From contig JAKUHH010000177.1 in assembly GCA_022701365.1 (NCBI GenBank), positions 682,001 to 746,000 on the forward strand: a DNA stretch of 64,000 bases, given 5' to 3'. Shown here piece after piece: positions 54,356-64,000 of the stretch (its first letter is position 1; every line of letters starts with the position of its first letter). Made by a program: the position numbers and the translations under genes. The stretch is from Mycocentrospora acerina. Lineage: Eukaryota > Ascomycota > Dothideomycetes > Pleosporales. The notes beneath the pieces were generated by a model. It was not told the origin of the DNA and searched no databases. It saw only the letters and a list, made by a program, of their open reading frames with translations.

Positions 54356-56583
54356 ATGACGAAGCTCAAGGCTGTTAGTTTGCCGACCTCAAAGAAGGAT
54401 CGATCAGCTATTTTGCCCAGAGATCTGTTAGATGCACGATCGAATGAGCCCGGCAACGACCCGTTTGTCATGGTAGGAAACTACTTCCTCTCAGAGTCAA
54501 AGGTGCGTCAAAGAGTGCTTTTCCTGGTCGGATGTCGTTAGACTAGCCTCTGGGCCCTGCGCTTCCGACGCGTCCCGCTGCTATCTCTAGCGGCCGCGTC
54601 CTGCCCCACCCGACGGAACGGTACCTTTGTAACGCTGTGCCCGTCATTACCAGTTCAACCCATGGTTTCTGCCCACGTAGCACACACTCTCTTTGGCTGA
54701 CCTGTGAACCAGAAAATACTCACCAGAACCATGATCAGAGACGTCGAGGGGAACGATGGGTTTGCAGTCCCTATTCCAATTGCTGCCGGAGTACCGCTTG
54801 GCAAGATTGTCACCGCTGATGGTAGAGAGCATGCCGTCTACCAGCCAATCCCCGGATTCGAGCACTTATTTCGCCCGCAACAAGAAGGCGTACAAGGAGG
54901 TCCTGCACTGCGAAATAAACCTTCAGTCCCACATGGGCCTCATGCTACCCAGGCGCAGGGCAAAGTAAACGCATCCCACAGCATCTCCCATGACATTCAT
55001 AAGCATCAAGAATTGCGCAATGCGAGTACGCGCGGAAACAGAACGAAGACTGTGTCCGCTCCCAAGACTCCCAAGTCGAAATCCCTCAAGAGACAACGAT
55101 CTTTGACTGAAGAACTATCACGTCCTCAACCAGAGGTGCAGGATGAGAGTGAGGACGACGACGACGATCAAACCCTCGTAGCCGCGAGTGAAGAGTCTCA
55201 CACATTCTACATTGGCGATTTCGAGAAGCTCAAGAAATTCTTGCGGCGTCGTTTCGACGAGCTGACCATGAAGCCTCTCCGTGGCATCATCACACAATGG
55301 ATCAAGCAACTGGAACCTAGACGTCTCGGTGCATACGGCAGGTATCACAAGAAGCTTCCTTCTGAAGTAGCGGAAGAGATGACTCCGCCCTGGTGGCCTC
55401 GCAACGTGCACTACAACGAGCCATCACATCTTGCCAAAACAGGTAGGGTCGTATTGTCTGCGCTTTATGCTCAACAACTCACACGAATGCAGACCTCCTG
55501 ACGCTCGCTGTAGACGTTATGCTACTCCATCGCCGTATCGATGAGATTAAACGGAAGGGACCTTGGATTTCGAAGCTTCGTCAAGTAGCACTCTATAACA
55601 TTGAAACAACGCCTTCAGAACACTTTTCGTCATCAAAAGGATCAAATTTTAGCGACTTGATGAGAGATCGCGCGTTGAAGAGCATCCTCCCAAGCCTGTT
55701 TGACGTCGCATCTTCATACGAAGAGCACCTTGCCATGTATAATCTCTACGAGGGTGCCGGTGGCACAGACCCAGGAAAGGGGACATACCACACATGGCAA
55801 CCCATTTCCCGACCACCCAGGCGCTCAGCGCAACCAAAGCGTCGCCGTGCTAATAGAATGACCCCGACATCTCTAGTAGAATCAAGCGTCGATGCGTCTG
55901 GAGATGATACCGAACCCGACCACACAATGATGAACATGTCCCGGTGCGCTTCATCTATCAGATCCAAACAGACATCAGACGAGGTCCGTACATCGCCTGT
56001 ACTTGCCAATATCACAGCTCCTCCACAACAAATATGGAAGGTCGGGTCACCTGTTTCTATCACAGAGCCTCCAACATCCCTTCCTCAGTCACAACAGAGC
56101 CATTATGTACCTGGTCCCATACCAACCCCCAGCTCTTCATTTGTGGACGTTAAAAGGAGCGAGCATGTGGTGTCCAGTCCGCCCCAAAATTATTCCCAAT
56201 CTACCATACCGGTATTCAATCAGTCCATACACCACCATGGTAGTCATGTCAACTATGAAAACAATTTGTTCCAGTCATGTTCCAGTACTGGTTCATTTTC
56301 TATTTCAGCGCCAGGATCATTTGCCCATCTGCCAGCACCAGATTTCGCAACCTCGTTCCAAATAGGCATGTTTGACGGCCCATACTCCACTCAAGTCCAT
56401 CAAGCGTCTTTTCTACCTCAGGTACCAGTAGAGACTACCAATCCTGAGTATTCATATGCATACGACGGAATGTTTTCACAAACGACAATGGACATACCCA
56501 TGGTACAACAGGAAGTACATACTTCCTATCAAAGTCTCCCAATGGAATACCATGTCAATGGTCGGGGATCACTGCATCGCTAG
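54356..56583 (+). CDS. YDR124W-like / subtelomeric hrmA-associated cluster-type protein (DUF2841)
   Basis: Exons 54356-54502, 54713-55442 and 55493-56583 give 655 aa. Intron 1 is unusually long for this window (210 nt; donor GTGCGT, branch CTGAC, acceptor CCAG), and intron 2 is 50 nt; both keep phase. Residues about 211-330 form the conserved helical domain. They include LKKFLRRRFDELTMKPLRG, TPPWWPRNVHYNEPSHL and, after the splice, HRRIDEIKRKGPWISKLRQV. The WWP...H.EP.HL pattern is the hallmark of this fungal family, named after yeast YDR124W and a protein of the Aspergillus fumigatus hrmA-associated cluster. An acidic run precedes it and a basic, NLS-like PKRRRANR lies near residue 408. The last 240 residues are Ser/Pro/Gln-rich and disordered. 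This suggests a nuclear regulator; the molecular activity is unknown. Confidence 0.82.
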
Positions 56584-59227
56584 TTTCCTCTTGTTTCTTT
56601 GGGAGAAAGTCTCTGGAGCTTCGACCTATCCTAAATTTCTCACATACTTAAACATCAAAAAAATCACGACTTACGATTTACGGCCATCTCATCAAAACCT
56701 CGCGATTCTTTTCGTCATTGGTTTTTTTTCCTGCGTTCCAGCACTGCATCACCTTCAACAAAATCGCAGCTTTGCTTCGGCATTTTTTGCTGGAGCGTTT
56801 TTTCTATCTTGATTTTCCATCTCTTAGGTTTGCATCTCGCACGCTCTGCGATATACCCTGACGAAGTTACGATACTCACGACCGTATTGCAAAGAAGGCT
56901 ACCACGATGCTAGGAAACATATCGTAGGTGCCTCTTAATGGAGAATATGAAGAAAACTGTAATCAGTTCTTCCTTGCTCTGTATAGAAGAAGATCAATTT
57001 CCGACTTGTACAAAATGGTGGGAGGAGGAGGCGGGAGGATGAGGGAGGAGGGAGGAGGGTGAGGAATTGGATGATGTCAAGAGGGTTAATAAGGTACAAG
57101 TAGATAGAGATAATTCATTACTATATAGTGGTAGAATAGGTACGACAGCTTCAAGTATTACTATCAATGTATTTCGGTATGTTATATTCACTGGCTACTA
57201 CCATATGAAACGCTGTCCCTTAACAGTAGCCTCGATTCCGTTTGGCCATCCTATATCCTAAAGCGATTTTATTTCTATACACTGACTCATATATATCACT
57301 GAGAAGGTTACTAGCAGCAAGCTACAAGTCAAGGTGTACTCGTTCAGTCCCTCCGCCATATAATTAATTTTTTTGTTCAATGGTTTCCAAGGAAAAATTG
57401 TGCCTAAAATCTGCAAAAGTGTTGAGTTCCAATGGAAGAACGATGGAGAGTTAATGGGCATTGAGGATTATTTTGAGACTTCGAACAATGGATTCAAATT
57501 ACAGTGCCAATGCCGAGGTCTTATGGCCATTATCGCAATGGTGATTAGCAGGGATATAGGAAATGTGAAAACTGGTGATCTGTCAACCAGCAACTCCCGT
57601 GGAAGTACAAATTGACGAAATTATCGGGTATCGTTGTGTTATGATGTGTATTAGACTCTTTTTGGCTTGCTCTCAAGTCTTGTTGCAATTGATCAGGCGG
57701 TTGGCGATTTACTCGAACAGTTCAAGGCACACTTTTTGATTTGGAAGTCTTATCTCGTGGCTTAAATTTTACATACTTGCAGTGAGGAGATATGCCGGGG
57801 CCTTGAATCTTTTCTTTAAGAAACAATTGCTGGATGATAAAGAGCACGACCATTTGAAACAGCACCAATTTATTAGTTGGGAAACGATGATGTGGCCTCT
57901 TGATGGCTTGTATATGCAAGAAGCTTGCACCAAGAACTTTAGCTCCATGCAGTAATGATTGTCATTTTCGACAACCCTGTTTGACATGATTCCAATTTCG
58001 GCGAGCACAAGGAAGAGGCGGGGGTTATACAGCTTCGAAAGAAGTTTTCCAAGTGCATGCAAAGCTTGATGCATTTACGATCGTGGCATAACACCACTGT
58101 CATATCATAGACGAACCTGAACCACAAATTCGCACAAACCTGAGACGTGAGCTACAATCTTCCAATTTGAAGACTCAGCGGTCAAAATCCTAATACTGCC
58201 TCGACGTTGTTCGAGGTTCGATAGGTTAAAATTCCACCTCCCAATCCAAAATACGTAAAGCCTCTTTCAACCATCAAGCCAAAATTTCGATCAGATGGAG
58301 TATTTGGTGCAAAGATAACACGAATTTACGGAGGAGGGTGAGCACTAGAGTAAGAGATGAAGCAAATAGAAGTGAACATGCTGTGAGCAGACAAGTGGAA
58401 GTTATTCATGGTAGATGAGTGAGAAAGGATCAAAGATTCGGACAAAAAGAGCGGACGAGATAGATTTAGGCCAGAAACGACCACCGGATACCGAAATTCA
58501 AGTGAAGCAGTGGTTTACCCTAACGTCCACTTGCAGACCATCTCTATACACTAAATCTTAAACAACATGTGTATATTGACTAAGGTCAGATTCCTTGAGA
58601 ACTCGGCGGAAAAACTACATTAACTAACGCAATGTTGAATTTTGAGTTTGGTGCGGAGTCGTTGAAGAAATGGCCTTGTGACTGCAATCAAGAATCAGCC
58701 CACTCCAAGCTCGCTACGCCGCAATGCTGCATGCCCAGCCCCCGCATGCTGAATCTCAGCCGCACCATTTTCCTGGCGCCTTTTTCCTCCAACAGAGTGC
58801 GTTTAAACGTGTTGTTACCTGTCATTTGTTTCACTCTCTAGTCTACAATATGGTTTCTCTCCAACCGCGCGCCAAATGACAGAATTAAACTCGAAACCTT
58901 GAATTGAATGGTCTACTCAGTATGCTACATCCTGGCTGCGCAAACGCGTGTTCCATCCTACGCTATCCTAAAATAGCAATGCCGATCATCCTTTTGTTGA
59001 TGCCGTTCCTTCAGCACTATCCATTTGTAGGAAGGTGGGTGGAAAAGACGGCTTGTGTATGCAACTCTGCGGCACAATCGGTTTTTTGTGTTAATTGAAC
59101 AGCCTAGAAACGTATGAGACTGCAAAAAATTGAGCTTGGGACCCAAATATAGTGTGTCATACTTGTTATCACCTCCCTGTCAGAGTGACATTGCAGCTAC
59201 AATATATTGTGGCTTTGCCTCTTGAAA
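56584..59227. other. Long gene-free stretch
   Basis: 2.6 kb with no supported gene. A GGGAGGA-type purine tract lies at 57018-57062. Open frames (for example 57373-57615 + and 57769-58074 -) lack an ATG or any motif. Confidence 0.55.
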
Positions 59228-61523
59228 ATGAATCAAGCTCCAATCCCTGTAGTGGCTGTTTCAAGGACACAGCTAGCACTTCCCTCGTCTTTTTCTCGGG
59301 GGATCAGGTACTCTCCCCGATGATCTCTCATGGAGAAGGCTAGGTATATGTACTTTCAGCCAGAAGCAATTATTGAAGACTTCAGAAAGTACAGTTACAA
59401 CCCACCGCAAAACCAAAGTACAAACAGATTTTGATAACTCGATGGAAACCTCGAATCATAATTCTGTCTCTGTGTCTCTTCCGCTGCCACCAACGGAGAA
59501 CTTCATTGTTGAGACCATGAATGAACCTAGCGAGCCATCAAATAGCACTGAAAAAAATCTTAAAATTTCAGACCAACATCTCGATATTGCGGATAATGAC
59601 ACATATAGTTACTTCAATTTGGATGCCAAACATGATATCGGTAGCACATCACGCATCTTCAATCCAGTAGTCCAGAAGCCTGACGATACCAACAAATCTA
59701 CATTTTCATCCGTGGATGCTGATCTCAACTCGATCTTTGACCTATACGGAGACAGCCCTCTGGTTCTCTCTCCAGCAGGAACAGCCTCTACCGCCTCATC
59801 CCCAGGTACCGGCGATAAGATCTGGGATTCGCCAGAAACACCTTCCCGTCCACCCGTCGGAATTTTTGTGAACGATAATTCAACGCCATTGACACCACTG
59901 ACTCCGCCAACGACACATACCGTGCCTGTGGAGCGGAAAAGTGTTCACACCGCACCCGAATCTCCACTCGTACATGTCGTCAAAAATGAAGCGCCAGCTG
60001 AGAATGCGGCGGCTAGCCCCGCTAGTACTAGTGAAGACGTGGATCAGTGTGGCGAACCACTTGAAAAGGACGATGCTATTTTATCGAAGAAAGTGTCTCG
60101 AAATCTAACGGAAGACTTTAAAGCTGGTAAGTCCCTAAGATGAAGCAAAAATGGAAGAAGACTAAGTCGCACATTACCAGTTTTTAAAACTGAAATCGAA
60201 GTTACTTCATCGCTATGCTTCAACCTTGAGCCCTCGTTCAATTTTGGCATAGTGGTACCTCAGCCTAGCAAAGTATTCTTAAAAGATAAAGATCACAAAA
60301 GTGCTGCAAATGCAGACACAGAGGCACAAATTAAGGTTGAGATTGTTGAAAAGATCATTGAAGAGAAAGTTGCCAAACAAATTTCAAGATCATCCATTAA
60401 TCTGTCAAGGGTTCTTGAGCAGATCGTTCCTCTCGATATTCACAACAGATTGAGAGATAAACCATATCAATGCGTTGCCTCATTGGTTAACACGCCACAC
60501 AAAAGATGTGAGCATAGTGGCGGTATATCATCATATAGTATTGAAGAGGTCTTGAAAGCTATATCCTGGTGCCATGAACATACTGATTATACTACCCTTC
60601 CACAGCATGTGGAGCAACTTGTGCAGACTGCTATGTGCGGTCGACACAGAAATGTGGTGCTGAAAGGGCCAAAAACTGAACCAAGAATTGCAATACTACG
60701 AGAAGTTACTTCTAAAATTTCTTCTGTATCGAACTATGAGCGCTTGGAGGTTGAGAAGTGGGTAAAGGCAATTTCCAACACTGGATCATCCCTCATCCCA
60801 CAAGATGTTCAAGACCACGATCCATCCAAAAATGGCCCTTCCACTGTGATCAAGTCTGGTATCGAGCTAGTTAAGTCTGAGCTGCCAAAAGAGAGAATTA
60901 GACCGGATATCATTGTCTATAAACCTTACCAAAAAAAGACAACATGGAAGCGCTCTTTATCCGAGGATTTGCGTTTATTCGCTAACAAGCCACTCACGAT
61001 TGAGGATTTAAAGGAGGGTTTTATATACATGTTTTGGGACAGGCAGAGTTTTGGACAGATAAAGATTGGCCGTACAAATAATCTTCAGCGCCGATTAAAA
61101 GAATGGGATCGAATATGCAAGCACAAACACGAATTCCAAAAGCCTTCACTCAGCGGAGCGCTGCCAGCCATCCCGCATGTCAACCGAATAGAGCGGCTTA
61201 TTCACATCGAATTAAGAGAACAACAGAGATATCGCAAGTGCGGAGGATGTGGTAAGATACATCAGGAGTGGTTTGACACAAGCGAGCCACATGCGGTAAA
61301 GGTCTTTCAGAAATGGCAAAAGTGGATCCTTCAGAAGCCTTATGTACTTGATCAGGAATCAGGCAAGTGGAGACTCAGGCCTGAGATGATTGATACATTG
61401 GTTGAAGTTTGCCAACCTGTACCCTCGGAGCCTGTTCAACACAACCAGCAAGCTACTCCTCGAAAGCCAAAAGCTGATAAGCCTATCCTGAAGGGGAGAC
61501 TAGCGCAGCAGTATGGGCAGTAA
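59228..61523 (+). CDS. T5orf172 / GIY-YIG-type nuclease domain protein
   Basis: Proposed exons are 59228-59307, 59360-60126 and 60181-61523 (introns 52 and 54 nt), giving 729 aa. The first exon is inferred: its ATG frame joins in phase to the long frame, which has no ATG of its own before 59442. If exon 1 is wrong, the protein starts at 59442. Residues 30-280 are Ser/Thr/Pro-rich and disordered, with TPLTPLTPPTT. A conserved central block follows (PYQCVASLVNTPHKRCEH to AMCGRHRN), with Cys/His spacing suggestive of a zinc-binding module. The T5orf172 domain covers about residues 558-660: GFIYMFWDRQ, then IKIGRTNNLQRRLKEWDR with the catalytic-type Arg, then RIERLIHIELR and CGGCGKIHQEWF. The fold is that of GIY-YIG nucleases. 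Such proteins are common in fungi, but their cellular job is not known to me. Confidence 0.82.
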
Positions 61524-63069
61524 TGCGGCAGACTTCATGAAATAGTTAACCTAGATAACAATTTTATCGTATAGCTCACGACCCTAAAAACGCAAAACCA
61601 TGTGACAAACTAAGGTGCCGATTACGATCTTTAGAAGATCAATCACGATTCACATATCTTATTCAATGCTTGTTTTCTACAAAGAAAACCTTAAAAAGTT
61701 GATTCCAAATTCATTGTGAATACTTCAGTTCAAGTCTACTCCTTCGTCATTCTTAACAATATTGGGCAGATTTCAACACCAGGTTCATCAAAAGTCTCGA
61801 TAGGTGCCGCAATGTCAGGAGACCTGCTGACTGCAACTTCTCTTTTGACACATCGTCTGTAGGCCAACTTCCGTAAACTTTATCCAACTCTCCAGGCCAA
61901 AATTTATGCATCTGTCCCTTACGAGAAATCATATGAGTAAAGTTGTTCACGTAAATGATAACTTTGTCGCTAGATGTGCCTAGTAACATACCTTAAACCT
62001 TGTCGATACACTGCTTCTCGATGGAGGATATGTCAAACGTGTACCGAGGTAATTGAAGTGAGGAGTAGTGACTTATCGACAGATTATATTGACTCCATGC
62101 TGCTCTTGTCACAGCATGGGCAACAAGGCGTGGGTAAAGACAAGGATTTGGCTGCAAAGTGCTCAAACCGTGTAACGCTAGACAGGAGGTGACATCATGA
62201 GAACACAAATCGGTTCATAGTAACCTGCAGGCTCAGCAAAAATCGGGAGCATGTTCGAACTAAAAAGTATGCCTAAATAAACGCAAAAAACCATTTGTCA
62301 CTCTTCTTATTATGGTTTATGTGATGACATTCAAAAGAAGCTACAAAAATACTGCATCAAATGATTCCCACGCGATTAACTATTGTTGATTGGATTCTCC
62401 TTGTGTGTTTGGCGCAATACGGTCGAGCTGTGGCTGGACATCAAACAGGGCACTACCATGGCCAGGCGGTTACTCTATACTGGCACCTAGTGAATGCATG
62501 GATCGTTCTTTTAGAAATGATTGGCCTCCATTAGAGAATGATGTAATTGCAAATTGCTCAGCTTGCTGTAAGTAGACTTTTCTTATAAGAATCTTGGTAT
62601 CGTAATTAGCGTAAGGTTGTAGTGTGTCACATATCTCATTGACGTCTAAGGAAGTTTTAAAAATAGTAGTATTTTCGGAGGAGTGATGTACATGGTGATT
62701 CGTGTAATTGAAAGTAAATATGGATCGTTTCGATTTGAATGTATCAGTGATTGATGTCAGCAAAGCTGAACGGGAGAGTGAGATCCAACTATTTCATTTA
62801 ATACGGATTGATGGGCAGAGAGATATAGCAAATGTATTGAATTAGGTGTCAGGCGTATTTTGAATACAATTTGTGGGATGGCTTTTAGTGCCAACTACAT
62901 TGTTCTTTGATACAATTATCGGGGAGATAGGAAAACGCCGCGGAGTTAAACATTTGAGAGCAGATCGTACAGCATGGCGACGACTTGCTGAATTATATAC
63001 ATTTCCTACGTGCAGCATCATTCGCCATCTTCAAGTTTTTAACTCAGCTTACGTTTTTTTCTATAAAAT
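61524..63069. other. Gene-free stretch
   Basis: 1.5 kb, AT-rich, without a gene I can support. Minus-strand frames at 61753-61989 and 62470-62763 have no motif. TATAAAA at 63062-63068 touches the first ATG of the next gene. Confidence 0.5.
63062..63068 (+). promoter_or_regulatory. TATA-like box beside the first ATG of the monooxygenase
   Basis: TATAAAA ends one base before the ATG at 63070. If it is a working TATA box, transcription would begin inside the annotated frame and a later ATG (63139 or 63268) would be the real start. Confidence 0.4.
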
Positions 63070-64000
63070 ATGACTGTGCAAGCTGGTAGCAATCAAAAGC
63101 CCGAGAATCCTGGAACCGCTATCAACAAGAAGGTACTCATGAATGGACACAAGCCGATTGGACAGACTACTACGCGTCATCCTCTGCCAAACCTATCAAT
63201 ATCGTATCCATCGCAATCGTTGCGATTCCTTGAATTGATTAACAATGAGAAATCGCCTTACAGTCAGATGCGATATGGGTCAACAATCCCAACGCCAGCA
63301 CGCCTCAAGTTGAACATCATTATTGTTGGTGCTGGCCTTGGTGGACTTGCTCTCGCCATTGCCCTAGCAAGAAGGGGTCATTCAGTGCGAATTTTGGAGC
63401 AAGCAAAAAAACTTGGAGAAGTAAGTTTAACTGTGCGTCTTTGAATTATGCGATTAAAATCTCTCAGGTTGGTGCGGGAATTCAGATCCCTCCGAATTCC
63501 GGACGACTGCTACACCGATGGGGAGTTTTTGAGCATTTAGAAAAGTGGGCGGTCAAACCGCAGAGCATCAACTTCAGGCGTTGGGAAAATGGTGATGTGA
63601 TTGGACATACTGCGCTTGGAAAAGCGTTTCAAGAGAACTTTGGTGTTCCGTATTATGTAGCACATCGCGCTCATCTCCATGAGGCTCTGCATCAAAGAGC
63701 GTTGCAGCTGGGAGTATCAATTGAGTTGGACAGTACAGTAATTAAATACAATGAGCACCAAAGCTCTGTTGTGCTCGATAATGGCTCTGTTATTCAAGGA
63801 GACCTATTAGTTGCGGCAGATGGTAAGGTTAAAGCAGACTGCGGTTGATTTGTACACGTAATAATCCAGCTAACATACATTTTCAGGAATAAAGTCTACC
63901 GCCCGTAGCTCGATCCATCCAGGTACTTCTCATGATCCTATATTCAATGGCTTCGCGGCGTATCGAGCAACTGTAGAAGCGAAGAAGATTCGAGACGATC
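63070..64000 (+). CDS. FAD-dependent monooxygenase (salicylate hydroxylase-like), 3' end cut by window
   Basis: Exons 63070-63420, 63468-63822 and 63887 to beyond 64000; introns are 47 and 64 nt, the second with a CTAAC branch site. The FAD-binding beta-alpha-beta motif IIIVGAGLGGLALAIAL begins near residue 83 of this model. The following AGIQIPPNSGRLLHRWGV is typical of fungal salicylate 1-monooxygenase-like enzymes, and LLVAADGIKS (spliced) matches the DG motif that contacts FAD and NAD(P)H. These enzymes hydroxylate aromatic acids with NAD(P)H and O2. The GxGxxG motif usually lies within the first 40 residues. Starting at the ATG at 63268 would place it near residue 21 and would fit the TATA box at 63062, so the N-terminal 66 residues may not be translated. 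The substrate cannot be told. Confidence 0.85.

Overview
The window looks like nuclear DNA of a filamentous ascomycete. Most genes have several short introns (about 45-80 nt, GT..AG, usually with a CTNAC-like branch site). Gene density is about one per 3 kb on both strands with no operon logic. The protein set is typical of filamentous fungi: Aos1, Pbn1, a DHA2 MFS pump, an ABCC pump, a fungal lipase-NB-ARC-TPR NLR, an NmrA-like protein and a YDR124W-like (DUF2841) protein. A Dothideomycete, perhaps Pleosporales, is my guess from the gene content; it is an inference. The first 166 bases are N, so the window begins at an assembly gap. I saw no tRNA, rRNA, CRISPR or intact transposon.

Left part (1-10 kb), mostly housekeeping: a mitochondrial-type alpha/beta hydrolase (-), a conserved fungal acidic protein with a beta-sandwich-like tail (-), the SUMO-activating subunit Aos1 (+), the ER GPI-mannosyltransferase subunit Pbn1 (-) and a SARAF-like ER calcium-entry regulator (+). 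Pbn1 and SARAF share a 270 bp divergent promoter. The Aos1 leader holds an unusual 10-bp-phased repeat that ends at the start codon.

Middle part (10-32 kb), accessory: a secreted astacin-type (M12A) zinc protease, a four-TM membrane protein, a DHA2 drug transporter, a secreted type-B carboxylesterase/lipase and an unrecognised Met/Tyr-tailed protein. Then come a damaged NLR immune-receptor gene (lipase, NB-ARC, near-identical TPRs) and a secreted subtilase with a PA insert. Secreted hydrolases, a drug pump and an NLR together suggest a region for environment and non-self interaction.

Right part (32-64 kb): adenine deaminase, an NmrA-like NAD(P)-binding protein, a proline racemase/hydroxyproline epimerase-type enzyme convergent with a small Rieske protein, a two-domain chromate (CHR) transporter, a conserved fungal membrane protein divergent from a full-length ABCC transporter (10 exons), a YDR124W-like protein, a T5orf172/GIY-YIG protein, and the 5' part of an FAD-dependent monooxygenase cut by the window edge. 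Gene-free stretches of 2.6-3.4 kb lie at about 37.6-40.6, 51.0-54.4 and 56.6-59.2 kb.

All exon structures were worked out by eye from splice signals, reading phase and family motifs; none has transcript support here.
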